NCBI GenBank assembly: GCA_005877775.1
Contig: VBOJ01000015.1
Coordinates: forward strand, 1 to 40,488
DNA: 40,488 nt
From: Nitrospirota bacterium
Lineage (GTDB): Bacteria; Nitrospirota; Nitrospiria; Nitrospirales; Nitrospiraceae
Reading direction: 5' to 3'
Numbering within the stretch: the stretch's first letter is position 1; every line of letters starts with the position of its first letter. Of the stretch, positions 1 through 7,273 are shown piece by piece. The notes under the pieces were generated by a model that was given only the letters and a program-made list of their open reading frames with translations, had not been told where the DNA came from and did not search any database. The position numbers and the translations under genes were made by a program.

Positions 1-38
1 CGCTCGTCTGACGTCGGCGGAGGATTCGATCCAGAGAT

Positions 39-115
<77 letters not shown>

Positions 116-119
116 CTCC

Positions 120-240
120 CCTTAGCTCGTCTCTAACGCGCCGATCATTCCGCATCCCATACTCGCTAACCCATCCCACTCCTTAGCTCGTTGAGTTCGG
201 TTGATCGTTCCATGTTCCGCTCTCGCTAAACCTGCCCACA
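120..240. repeat. Imperfect tandem repeat, two ~60-bp units
   Basis: Two adjacent units (about 120-179 and 181-240) align with a period of 60-61 bases. Each opens with CCTTAGCTCG or nearly so, contains a GATC.TTCC core, and closes with CTCGCTAA. TTAGC at the start and GCTAA at the end of each unit (122-126/165-169 and 183-187/225-229) are inverted, so each unit could form a weak hairpin. It lies directly downstream of tRNA-Pro. No gene is seen here. Confidence 0.6.
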
Positions 241-499
241 TGCCATTGACGTTGTATCCCGTAAAAGGCGCGGCTGCGCCGCACCATTTCCTACGTGGAA
301 CTTGAAAGACACCTCGATAGTGTTGCGAGCGTCGGTCACCAGAGAGACGCTGCCTCCTCAACGAGCAAAGGATTCCATAACACAATTGTGTTGTCGAACC
401 GCCGCAGTGCGTGGTATCACATCTACGAACAGTCTTCCGATCAGCACCTTCCAGTCACCGGGTTGGCGATGGGGCGACAGGGGAATTCATCCGTGAGCT
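241..499. other. Intergenic stretch with a 14-bp perfect palindrome
   Basis: No convincing coding region is seen between the tandem repeat and the acylphosphatase gene. The stretch holds a short GC hairpin (GGCGC/GCGCC, about 268-281) and a perfect 14-base palindrome, AACACAATTGTGTT, at 379-392. The palindrome has the shape of an operator for a dimeric regulator, but nothing identifies a binding protein. Confidence 0.4.
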
Positions 500-514
500 G
501 GAAGGGTTATTCCG

Positions 515-796
515 ATGGATTCTCCGATCAGAGCTCGGATCCTGGTGAGCGGGCGAGTGCAGGGTGTCGCCTATCGCGCGTTCACGCGGGATGCGGCGTC
601 TCGCATGAAACTCTGTGGCGGTGTGAGGAATGCCGATGACGGGCGTGTCGAGGTGGATGTGGAAGGAGAACGACACGTGGTCGAAGCGTTCATCGAGCTG
701 CTCAGGACCGGTCCTCCGATGGCACGAGTCGATGACCTTCAGGTGCAATGGGATGCGCCGACCGGTCACCAGAAGGATTTCCGCATCTGGTACTGA
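515..796 (+). CDS. acyP: Acylphosphatase
   Basis: This 93-residue protein has the full-length form of the small cytosolic enzyme that hydrolyses acyl phosphates such as carbamoyl phosphate. The phosphate-binding signature GRVQGVAYR is at residues 13-21, with the catalytic Arg at 21. The second signature, normally GWVRN, appears as GGVRN with the catalytic Asn at 39, followed by DGRVE. The usual Trp is replaced by Gly, which is tolerated in some members. The ATG at 515 is preceded by GGAAGGG at 500-506. The gene stands alone; the sigma factor gene starts 141 bases downstream. Confidence 0.93.
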   Translation: MDSPIRARILVSGRVQGVAYRAFTRDAASRMKLCGGVRNADDGRVEVDVEGERHVVEAFIELLRTGPPMARVDDLQVQWDAPTGHQKDFRIWY

Positions 797-797
797 A

Positions 798-891
798 CAG
801 GCTGTTAAAAAACTATTCTGATTCAGATGATCTTGCCAGACTTTCACCACCTGCAAGGGCGACGAAATGGCGCTCAGGATGTTCAAAAAGG
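798..891 (+). repeat. Two copies of a short direct repeat before the sigma gene
   Basis: The motif CAGG-N-TGTT-N-AAAAA occurs at 798-811 and again at 875-889 in the same orientation, with 77 bases between the starts. The first copy begins two bases after the acylphosphatase stop codon. From memory, related strings recur between genes in Nitrospira genomes, so these may be remnants of a dispersed element. That link is not proven here. Confidence 0.4.
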
Positions 892-937
892 CCTTCCAGC
901 TGTGAATGATCGGCCTGCGCCGCATGGGGAGTGCTAG

Positions 938-1897
938 ATGGCTCGTGATGACGAAGATGAAGTGACTCAACCGGTCGAGGCAGCCGGTGAGGAAGAAGGG
1001 GACCTCGAGCCTTCCGCGCCAGGAGGCAAGCGGCGACGGCGCCGCAAACCGCAAGAGAGCCAGAGTGAGGGGCTCGATACCGTCAAGAGCTATCTCAGGG
1101 ATATTCGTAAGTCCACCCTCTTGACATTCGAACAGGAGCAAGCTCTCGGGAAGCGCGTGCTCGCCGGCGATGTCAGCGCGCGTGATCAGATGATCGAAGC
1201 GAATCTGCGGCTGGTGATCAGCATCGGCAAGCGTTACATGAATCGGGGGTTCCCCTTCTCGGACATCGTGGAGGAAGGGAACCTGGGGCTCATCAAGGCC
1301 GTCGAGAAGTTCAACTACAAGCGAGGGTTCCGGTTCAGCACCTATGGGTCGTGGTGGATACGCCAGTTCATCGAACGGGCCATTATCAATCAGGGGAAGC
1401 TTATTCGGCTGCCGGTCCACGTCGTGGAACGTCTGAACCGGTTCCTGTCCCAGGTCGAACTCCTCGGCCAGAGGATGGGTCGCGAGCCGAGGACGGACGA
1501 GATCGCGCTGCGGATGAAGATTCCGGAGGAGGAGGTGACGGACCTTAAACAGTTGATCCGGACCACCTGCTCGCTAGACAGTCCGATCAATGATCGGACC
1601 GACACGTGCCTGCGCGATGTCATCGAAGATGCCAGCAGTCTCTCTCCGGCAGACACGGCAGAAGGTGTCCTACGTCGCGAAGGGCTGATGGAATGGGTCA
1701 AGGATTTGCCGGAAAAAGAGCGAGAGGTGATTATCAAGCGGTTCGGGCTCGATGGGGGCGAGGACCAGACGTTAGAGGAGATCGGTCAAGGTCTCGGGCT
1801 CACGCGTGAACGCGTGCGCCAGATTGAAACGGCGGCCCTCGGCAAACTTCGGTCGGTCATCGAGCAAAAGACCATGAAACAGGACGATCTCTTGTAG
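938..1897 (+). CDS. rpoS: RNA polymerase sigma factor, sigma-70 group 2 (RpoS/RpoD type)
   Basis: The protein has 319 residues and lacks the long region 1.1 of a primary sigma factor. After an acidic then Arg-rich N-terminus (about 1-45), region 1.2 begins at [10 protein letters not shown]. Region 2 follows with [15 protein letters not shown] and the -10 reading segment [15 protein letters not shown]. Region 3 has [13 protein letters not shown], close to RpoS. Region 4 ends with the helix-turn-helix [19 protein letters not shown]. It directs core RNA polymerase to promoters. The adenine phosphoribosyltransferase gene starts 14 bases downstream, so the two are probably co-transcribed. The sigma-70 family is certain; the RpoS label rests on the short N-terminus and region 2-3 wording. 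Confidence 0.93.
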   Translation: MARDDEDEVTQPVEAAGEEEGDLEPSAPGGKRRRRRKPQESQSEGLDTVKSYLRDIRKSTLLTFEQEQALGKRVLAGDVSARDQMIEANLRLVISIGKRYMNRGFPFSDIVEEGNLGLIKAVEKFNYKRGFRFSTYGSWWIRQFIERAIINQGKLIRLPVHVVERLNRFLSQVELLGQRMGREPRTDEIALRMKIPEEEVTDLKQLIRTTCSLDSPINDRTDTCLRDVIEDASSLSPADTAEGVLRREGLMEWVKDLPEKEREVIIKRFGLDGGEDQTLEEIGQGLGLTRERVRQIETAALGKLRSVIEQKTMKQDDLL

Positions 1898-1911
1898 AAA
1901 GGCTGTCGCCC

Positions 1912-2427
1912 ATGGATTACAAAGCGCTGATCCGCGAAGTGCCGAATTTCCCCAAACCGGGGATTCTCTTTTACGACATCACGACGTTGCTCAAGGATGC
2001 GCGTGCCTTCCGACACGTTGTGGACGAGCTGGCCTCCAGATATCGCGACAAGCGCATTGCGAAAGTAGTCGGAATTGAATCCCGTGGCTTCATCCTGGGC
2101 AGTCCGCTGGCGTACAATCTCGAGGCAGGGTTCGTGCCGGTCCGAAAGGCCGGCAAGTTGCCCGCTGACATTTTCGAGGTCAAATATAATCTGGAGTACG
2201 GCTCGAGCTCGCTGGCGGTCCACCGCGACGCCATCACCATGGGGGAACGGGTGCTGATCGTCGATGATCTCTTGGCCACCGGCGGGACCGCCGCCGCAAC
2301 GGTCAACCTCGTTCGCCAACTTGGCGGCGAGATCATGGGCCTCGTCGTGTTGGTTGAGCTGGAGTCCCTTAAAGGTCGTAACAAGCTGAACGGTTGTGAG
2401 GTGCATTCGGTCATCACCTATTCGTAG
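1912..2427 (+). CDS. apt: Adenine phosphoribosyltransferase
   Basis: Apt converts adenine and PRPP to AMP and pyrophosphate in purine salvage in the cytoplasm. At 171 residues the length is normal. The N-terminal PNFPKPGILFYDITTLL is characteristic. The segment IESRGFILGSPLA binds the base and hood region. The PRPP-binding loop VLIVDDLLATGGTA is at residues 114-127. The gene lies 14 bases after the sigma factor stop codon on the same strand, with a modest GAAAGG site upstream. No residue of the active site appears to be missing. Confidence 0.96.
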   Translation: MDYKALIREVPNFPKPGILFYDITTLLKDARAFRHVVDELASRYRDKRIAKVVGIESRGFILGSPLAYNLEAGFVPVRKAGKLPADIFEVKYNLEYGSSSLAVHRDAITMGERVLIVDDLLATGGTAAATVNLVRQLGGEIMGLVVLVELESLKGRNKLNGCEVHSVITYS

Positions 2428-2539
2428 GTCCTTGTCGCTTGTCTGACTCGAAGTCGCCTTCCCAGTTTCCCATCGAAATTCCTACCCCTTGAAATTCCGT
2501 ACGCCTCTACAGGGCTTGTCAAACCCGGAGGAGCGTGCT

Positions 2540-2560
2540 ATGAATGCCCCGCTTTTTTGA
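2540..2560 (+). CDS. Possible six-codon leader minigene (MNAPLF)
   Basis: A strong Shine-Dalgarno GGAGGAG at 2527-2533 sits 6 bases before an ATG that is followed by only five more codons and TGA. The next clear gene, the DksA/TraR-type protein, starts at 2594 with a weaker site. Such a minigene could be a translated leader or an initiation trap. It could also be chance, since no attenuator structure is obvious. Confidence 0.25.
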   Translation: MNAPLF

Positions 2561-2593
2561 CCGAACGATCCTCGGCAAGGGAGAGGGCTCAGG

Positions 2594-3151
2594 ATGTCTG
2601 GCAAGGTCAAGACGAAGAAGAAGACGAAAACAACGATTAAGAAAGCGGCGAAAATCGGACGGAAGGGGAACCCATCTCATGCCCGGACCAAGGCCGCCGA
2701 ACTCCGCTCTCACGAGTCTCGTGCGGGCGAAACAGGCAGGGTGGCGCCCGCGTCCAAGTTGATGCCGTCAGGTCGTCGCGAATCCCTGCATCGAATGCTC
2801 ATGGCCAAACGCCAAGAGGTCATGAGGGAGATTGAAGCGGATATCGGACAATCCTTGACCGAGGATCAGCAGCGTCGTCTGGAATCGGCCAGAGATATCG
2901 GTGACCAAGCCTTGATGGACCTGGAACGGGAACTCGGCATCTCGCTCTTGGAAATGCGGAATCGGAAGAGGCAACTCCTCGACGAGGCTATCCGGAGACT
3001 GGCCGAAGGGACCTATGGTCTCTGCGCCGAATGCGGGGTCGAGATCAGTGAAAAGCGACTGGTGGCGGTACCCTTCGCCAAGTTGTGTGTGGAGTGTCAA
3101 TCAAAGCAGGAGCTGCTCGAGAAGATTGAGAAGGGGGAGGAGCGTGATTAA
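2594..3151 (+). CDS. dksA: DksA/TraR-family zinc-finger regulator
   Basis: The 185-residue protein has a very basic, Lys-rich N-terminus (1-35). A long helical region follows (60-135) and ends in a C4 zinc finger with Cys 144, 147, 165 and 168 (CAEC and CVEC). The tip motif D-x-x-D-x-A of the coiled coil, which DksA inserts in the RNA polymerase secondary channel, is present as D101, D104 and A106. This supports a true DksA-like role in the ppGpp response rather than a TraR remnant. The basic N-terminal extension is longer than in E. coli DksA. The start follows GGGCTCAGG, a weak site. Confidence 0.88.
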   Translation: MSGKVKTKKKTKTTIKKAAKIGRKGNPSHARTKAAELRSHESRAGETGRVAPASKLMPSGRRESLHRMLMAKRQEVMREIEADIGQSLTEDQQRRLESARDIGDQALMDLERELGISLLEMRNRKRQLLDEAIRRLAEGTYGLCAECGVEISEKRLVAVPFAKLCVECQSKQELLEKIEKGEERD

Positions 3152-3187
3152 GGAGGGCGACCAGTCCGGCTTCCGTGCTCGCGCAAC

Positions 3188-3273
3188 GCGCACGATGAGA
3201 AGGTGCAGGGGGACCCGTTGCTCCTTGGTTGCAACGGGTCGTGACGCGCGCAGTTGAAGCCAGACCGGCCACC
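3188..3273 (+). repeat. Dispersed hairpin repeat, copy 1
   Basis: The centre is a perfect 9-bp inverted repeat, ACCCGTTGC (3213-3221) and GCAACGGGT (3231-3239), with a 9-base loop. The flanks, GCGCAC...AGAAGGTGC before and GTGACG.GCGCAG after, recur in copy 2 at 19147-19229 on the opposite strand. The whole ~85-base unit is therefore a dispersed element and not just a terminator. It lies between the DksA-type gene and queC. Confidence 0.75.
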
Positions 3274-3289
3274 TTCCTGTGGTGGAAAT

Positions 3290-3973
3290 ATGAAGGCCGT
3301 GGTGCTGGCGAGTGGTGGGCTTGATTCCACTATCACGGCGGCCATTGCGAAACGGGACGGGGCTCTGGTCTATCTGCTGACGGTCTCCTACGGGCAGCGC
3401 CACGTGATCGAGGTGGAGCGAGCGAGGCAGGTCGCCGGAGCTCTGGGGGCGGCGGGTCACCTGGTTCTGGAAGTCGATCTCCAACAGATCGGGGGATCGG
3501 CCCTAACGACGACTCAGCCGGTGCCCAAGGGCCGTACCCAGGCCGAGCGACGCGAAGGGATTCCGGCCACCTACGTCCCGGCTCGCAACACGATTTTTCT
3601 GTCCCTCGCGCTTGCCTATGCCGAGGTGCTTGAGGCCTCAGTAATCTACATTGGAGCCAACGTGCTCGATTACTCGGGGTACCCGGACTGTCGTCCCGAC
3701 TATCTCCGGGCATTTGAGCACATGGCTCGACTGGGCACCCGCGCTGGCGCCATGGGAAAGGGAATTGAGATTCGAGCCCCGCTACTCCAGATGACGAAAG
3801 CGGACATCATTCGGGAAGGAGCGTCGCTCAAGGTTCCGTTTCATCTCACCCATAGCTGTTATGATCCGGCGGCAGACGGGACCGCCTGTGGTCGTTGCGA
3901 CAGTTGCCGTATCCGCCGCGAAGGGTTCCGGGCTGCCGGCATCAGCGATCCCATCGCGTACGCGGATGCGTGA
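3290..3973 (+). CDS. queC: 7-cyano-7-deazaguanine synthase QueC
   Basis: QueC makes preQ0 from 7-carboxy-7-deazaguanine, ammonia and ATP, a step toward queuosine in tRNA. The protein has 227 residues when started at the ATG at 3290, which opens MKAVVLASGGLDST and places the ATP-binding P-loop SGGLDS at residues 8-13. An upstream TTG at 3254 is unlikely because it lies inside the dispersed repeat. VPARNTIFLS and GANVLDYSGYPDCRP are family signatures. Four zinc-binding cysteines are present at about 190, 200, 203 and 206. No other queuosine gene is in the window. Confidence 0.96.
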   Translation: MKAVVLASGGLDSTITAAIAKRDGALVYLLTVSYGQRHVIEVERARQVAGALGAAGHLVLEVDLQQIGGSALTTTQPVPKGRTQAERREGIPATYVPARNTIFLSLALAYAEVLEASVIYIGANVLDYSGYPDCRPDYLRAFEHMARLGTRAGAMGKGIEIRAPLLQMTKADIIREGASLKVPFHLTHSCYDPAADGTACGRCDSCRIRREGFRAAGISDPIAYADA

Positions 3974-3988
3974 ATCAGGAGCGTCACG

Positions 3989-4156
3989 GTGTCTCCGGAA
4001 GAATTCTTCATGTACCTGACGATCGCCCTGATCGTCCTGATCCCCATCTCGGCCAGGCTCTACCGCTATTTCACGATGCGGCAGGTCACGCGAATGTTGC
4101 GCCAGGAGTTTGACAAGACGCCGGAACAGAACAAGACGAATGACCGCGCTCGTTGA
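3989..4156 (+). CDS. Small single-pass membrane protein, unknown function
   Basis: A GTG start at 3989 follows AGGAG at 3978-3982 and opens a 55-codon reading frame. The protein begins SPEEFFMYLTIALIVLIPIS, giving one hydrophobic segment at about residues 8-22. A basic, charged tail follows (RLYRYFTMRQVTRML...). It starts 15 bases after the queC stop and ends 21 bases before the cytochrome start, so it fits a three-gene transcription unit. I do not recognise a family. Support comes from the ribosome binding site, tight spacing and the membrane-anchor pattern. Confidence 0.6.
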   Translation: MSPEEFFMYLTIALIVLIPISARLYRYFTMRQVTRMLRQEFDKTPEQNKTNDRAR

Positions 4157-4177
4157 CGACGAAGAGGAGTGGGTTCT

Positions 4178-4573
4178 ATGCCAGGCGTGCCCATGCTTCT
4201 AGGATGGATCGTGGCATGGAGCCTATCTGGCCTGCTGCTGGCTGTGCCGGACATCGGAGAAGGCATGGCGAAGCAGGACCCCGTGAGGGTTCCGGCTGAA
4301 TTTCAGAAGGGCGAAGCCAAGTTTAACGCCAACTGCGCCCGGTGCCATGGCGAACGCGCCACCGGAACGAAGCAGGGACCGCCTCTGGTGCATAAGATCT
4401 ATGAGCCCAACCACCACGGTGATCTGGCGTTCCAACGAGCGGTGGCGAACGGAGTCCGCGCCCATCATTGGAGCTTCGGCGATATGCCGCGGATCGAGGG
4501 CCTGACGTCGGAAGATGTCACGGAGATCACCAGGTACATCCGCTGGCTGCAGCGACAGGCTGGGATTCTGTGA
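4178..4573 (+). CDS. Monohaem c-type cytochrome
   Basis: The 131-residue protein carries an N-terminal hydrophobic signal or anchor (about 5-23). It has one haem-binding motif, CARCH, at 53-57, and a likely axial methionine in DMPRI at residue 103. The last helix, VTEITRYIRWLQRQ, is typical of class I cytochromes c. It would act in the periplasm as a small electron carrier or a subunit of a larger complex. The ATG at 4178 is preferred over a GTG at 4169 because GAAGAGGAG lies 8 bases before it. The redox partner cannot be told from the neighbours. Confidence 0.9.
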   Translation: MPGVPMLLGWIVAWSLSGLLLAVPDIGEGMAKQDPVRVPAEFQKGEAKFNANCARCHGERATGTKQGPPLVHKIYEPNHHGDLAFQRAVANGVRAHHWSFGDMPRIEGLTSEDVTEITRYIRWLQRQAGIL

Positions 4574-4861
4574 GCCTGCTGAGGTTGGTTCCGTGGTCCA
4601 CCTTGTATCACCTTTCCTTCCATTGGTCACACCCGATCCAGTTTCTCGCTCCTGCTTCTCATCCCGTCGTCTGCGAGGAACCGTAATCCCACCGTAATTC
4701 AATCGGTTCTAGGCCGCATTGACACGAGACGGTGTGGCTCCGTAAGCTGAACAGTATCAGAAAGTCCGTTGTCCGCACATCCGTACTTTTCCGTGGAGGC
4801 AATTTCCCACACAACCTGGGGCAGTCCCTGTCCAGACTGACCCTTTTAACCGGGAGGGGTT
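4574..4861. other. Intergenic stretch, weak promoter-like site only
   Basis: No reading frame here is convincing. TTGACA occurs at 4719-4724, but the best -10 at the right distance (TAAGCT, 4743-4748) is poor. The SPFH gene has an AGGAGG-like site (GGGAGGGG) just before its ATG. Nothing else stands out. Confidence 0.35.
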
Positions 4862-5704
4862 ATGAAAAGCTCGCGAGGAGCATTCGCACTGCTGCTGGGT
4901 GCGCTCTGTCTGCTGATGACGAGCGCGGGCTGTGTCCTGATGCCGATAGATGCCGGGCACGAAGGCGTTCTGGTGGAAAAACCGTTCTTCTTCGGCCATG
5001 GCGGTGTGGACCCCGTTCCGGCGACGACAGGCAGAATCTGGGTGGCTCCCACGACCCAGGTCATTGATGTCGACATTCGACCCAGCCAGTTTTCGGAGCA
5101 TTTCGATATCATCTCGGCCGAAAACGCGCCGGTTTCCTTCGACGCGTTCCTCATTGCTAACGTCATGGAGGGCCGTTCTCCCGAGCTGATCAATCGGTTC
5201 GGCCCGAACTGGTACAACAGCAACGTCAAGGAGGCCTTCCGCACCTTTGTTCGTGAGGAGGTGCAGAAATACCAGTTATTTCAGCTCACGACCGATCCAA
5301 CTACGCGGGCCAAGGTGCAGGATGCAGTCGCGCAGGAGGTGAAAACCAAGCTCATCGACAAGCAGAATATCCCGGTTCGAGTCAATCGGATCGTGATCGG
5401 CAGCATTCTGCCGCCGAAAGGCGTGCTGGAGCAGACGGCCGAGACCATTAAACAGGAACAGCGGCGGATCACGATGATCGAGTTTCAAAAGGCGGAACAG
5501 GCGAGGGAGAAAGCGGAACGGCAGCGTGGCACGGCGGACCGGGCCTACCGTGAGACACTGGGGCTGACGGCGCCGGAGTTTGTGGATCTCAGGCGGATTG
5601 AGGTTCAAAAAGAGATTGTCCAGCACGCCCCGTCGGCCTTGACCATCATCATGGGGATGGAACGCGTGGGGATCAACCTACCTCCGGTCAGTGGCGGGCA
5701 GTAA
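4862..5704 (+). CDS. SPFH/Band 7 domain lipoprotein
   Basis: The 280-residue protein starts with a signal sequence ending TSAGC, so Cys24 is the likely lipidation site. It is then a membrane-anchored lipoprotein rather than the usual transmembrane prohibitin. The body resembles the SPFH (stomatin/prohibitin) fold: EGVLVEKPFFFGHGG, the strand-rich segment to about 130, and a helical Arg/Glu/Lys/Gln-rich region (about 195-225) likely to form a coiled coil for oligomerisation. The family scaffolds membrane microdomains or protease complexes. The actual partner is unknown and the neighbouring genes give no clue. The start follows GGGAGGGGTT. Confidence 0.8.
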   Translation: MKSSRGAFALLLGALCLLMTSAGCVLMPIDAGHEGVLVEKPFFFGHGGVDPVPATTGRIWVAPTTQVIDVDIRPSQFSEHFDIISAENAPVSFDAFLIANVMEGRSPELINRFGPNWYNSNVKEAFRTFVREEVQKYQLFQLTTDPTTRAKVQDAVAQEVKTKLIDKQNIPVRVNRIVIGSILPPKGVLEQTAETIKQEQRRITMIEFQKAEQAREKAERQRGTADRAYRETLGLTAPEFVDLRRIEVQKEIVQHAPSALTIIMGMERVGINLPPVSGGQ

Positions 5705-5804
5705 CGGCGGCCTTGTATCAGTCGCAAGGTGCTCAGGTGCTGAAGGAGTTGAGGGTCTGCACAAGACGCCACATCTGTGGGCGCAGGTCCTCGCCCGGCT
5801 CGGA

Positions 5805-6548
5805 TCACTTCACAAGCCAGACTCGATAGGACCTGGCATTCTGCGGTTTCGAAAACTTGTGCAGCCCGATCTCTCCGGGATTCATCACGTCGTCGCCGGC
5901 GGAGGTTTTTCTCGCAGGGTACCGGTCGCTGCTGACCAGGATGCCCTGATCGTCATAGAAGTCAATCATCACGTTCGCGCTTTCCCGCAGGCTTCCATCG
6001 TAGGCCGTGGCAAGCCAATCCAGACGCTTCAGCGCCTTATAGACTACGGCGACGGTCCCGTCTTTCCCCTCCTGAACGCTCAGAATTTGGAGGGACCGAT
6101 TCTGATCCAATCCTGATGGTTCCTTCACTTGGCCACGGTTGATTTCCCGTTCGATGAAGGTCTTGACCTCATCGGGTATCAGGTAGGCCCGGACTTTGCA
6201 ATAGACTGTCCGGCCCTTCTCGGATTGCTCCACCACTTGCAAGTCCTTCAGATAGCCCGAAGCGATCTTCTGTGCCAGATCCCTGAGAACCTGAGCATCT
6301 TCCACCACCCTCACGGTGCTCTCGCTGAAGACGCGCGATGAATAGATGGCGAGCCGGATGGCCTCTGTATAGGCAATGTTTTTGGCTTCGACATGACTCT
6401 CCGGGTCGTGATAGGCGTATCGGTAATCGCCCACGATCTCGATCTTGTTGCTTTGCGCCCATGATCCCTGTGGTAAGAACAGAACGAGCCCGGACACGAG
6501 GATGAGCCTCAGCCAGATGAAGTTGCAAGTGTGTTTCACGCAACTCAT
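5805..6548 (-). CDS. Exported protein of unknown function
   Basis: The 247-residue protein has a clear signal peptide (hydrophobic about 11-27) ending GSWAQ, so it should be secreted to the periplasm. The first half, with EAKNIAYTEAIRLAIYSS and a following helix and strand, resembles domains of the FlgT/LPP20 type that precede envelope assembly proteins. That match is by eye only. The second half is beta-rich and ends HKFSKPQNARSYRVWLVK. A strong AAGGAGGGG lies before the ATG. It converges with the SPFH gene across a 100-base gap. No catalytic motif is seen. Confidence 0.7.
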   Translation of the reverse strand: MSCVKHTCNFIWLRLILVSGLVLFLPQGSWAQSNKIEIVGDYRYAYHDPESHVEAKNIAYTEAIRLAIYSSRVFSESTVRVVEDAQVLRDLAQKIASGYLKDLQVVEQSEKGRTVYCKVRAYLIPDEVKTFIEREINRGQVKEPSGLDQNRSLQILSVQEGKDGTVAVVYKALKRLDWLATAYDGSLRESANVMIDFYDDQGILVSSDRYPARKTSAGDDVMNPGEIGLHKFSKPQNARSYRVWLVK

Positions 6549-6838
6549 ACCTGCCCCCCTCCTTGGGCGGATAAATCCTCGCTAGGATGATTGGTGGCTC
6601 GAGCTCATCGAACACACTGCTTGGGAACTGGAGGCAAGAAAACAGTGATGGTATAGCCTATGTTATCACGCGTCATCGGCGGCGGCAATTGGCTGCGGGC
6701 TCCAGCACGGTTGAACCTGCGGTTCCCTTCCATCCCTCGTAGGCCCATGAGCTGTTGGCATACCGAATTTCTTCTGGGAAGTCGGGTTATCACAGATTCG
6801 ATCATCCGTTGCAGGCCATCGCCTTCGGATGACCGAGA
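6549..6838. other. Intergenic stretch, nothing recognised
   Basis: This roughly 290-base gap separates two minus-strand genes. The short frames in it have no ribosome binding site or recognisable product. I found no convincing promoter, terminator or known riboswitch pattern. Confidence 0.4.
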
Positions 6839-7192
6839 CTAACCGGCCAGGAGCAGGCCAGCCATCGCCGCTAGCCCTCCGGCCAGGGACAGCGCAAACC
6901 CGATGCCCCCTAGCCTGAACCAGGGTCTCACGCGATCCAGGTCCTCTTGCGCCAGCTGTGGGTGAAGTGCGACTGGCGTGATCCACCACCTGGGGGGGAC
7001 CGTCATCCTGTGGGCCAGCGCACGATACAGAACGACGTGATACCAGAGGCCGGCCGGCACCCCGGTCATCAGACCGACCATCAGCATCCAGAACCCCAGT
7101 TCGGTCATGAGGCGCGGTGTGAGCATCGTGGTCATCAGGCCCAACGCCCCCACCGCCACCACGGTTGAAAGGACCAGCAAGATCTCGATCAT
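6839..7192 (-). CDS. Small integral membrane protein, unknown
   Basis: The 117-residue protein has three hydrophobic segments, at about 3-24, 33-55 and 94-115, and a basic loop between the second and third (RALAHRMTVPPRWW). The topology resembles small inner-membrane proteins of unknown role. I do not recognise a family. The ATG at 7192 has only a weak ribosome binding site. The gene is divergent from malQ with about 80 bases between the starts, so the two may share a control region. Confidence 0.6.
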   Translation of the reverse strand: MIEILLVLSTVVAVGALGLMTTMLTPRLMTELGFWMLMVGLMTGVPAGLWYHVVLYRALAHRMTVPPRWWITPVALHPQLAQEDLDRVRPWFRLGGIGFALSLAGGLAAMAGLLLAG

Positions 7193-7235
7193 ACCGCGGA
7201 TTCTACCGGATCAGGTTGGCGAGGACCAGCATGTC

Positions 7236-7265
7236 TTGACTTGTGAGAGCCCGTCTTCCTAGACT
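7236..7265 (+). promoter_or_regulatory. Sigma-70-type promoter for malQ
   Basis: TTGACT at 7236-7241 and TAGACT at 7260-7265 are separated by 18 bases. Transcription should start at about 7271-7273, directly at the malQ ATG (7274). There is also no Shine-Dalgarno sequence before malQ. The mRNA may therefore be leaderless. Confidence 0.55.
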
Positions 7266-7273
7266 CAGTCTTT

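Noticed and set aside
455-1420. A 321-residue minus-strand frame over the sigma factor gene
   Set aside because: It overlaps a certain sigma factor gene, has no ribosome binding site or recognisable domain, and runs into noncoding sequence.
3254-3289. TTG start giving QueC twelve more residues
   Set aside because: The region is part of the dispersed repeat; QueC proteins start at MKAVVLASGGLDS.
4719-4748. Promoter for the SPFH gene
   Set aside because: TTGACA is present, but the only -10 at a proper distance (TAAGCT) is poor, so it is not listed as a site.
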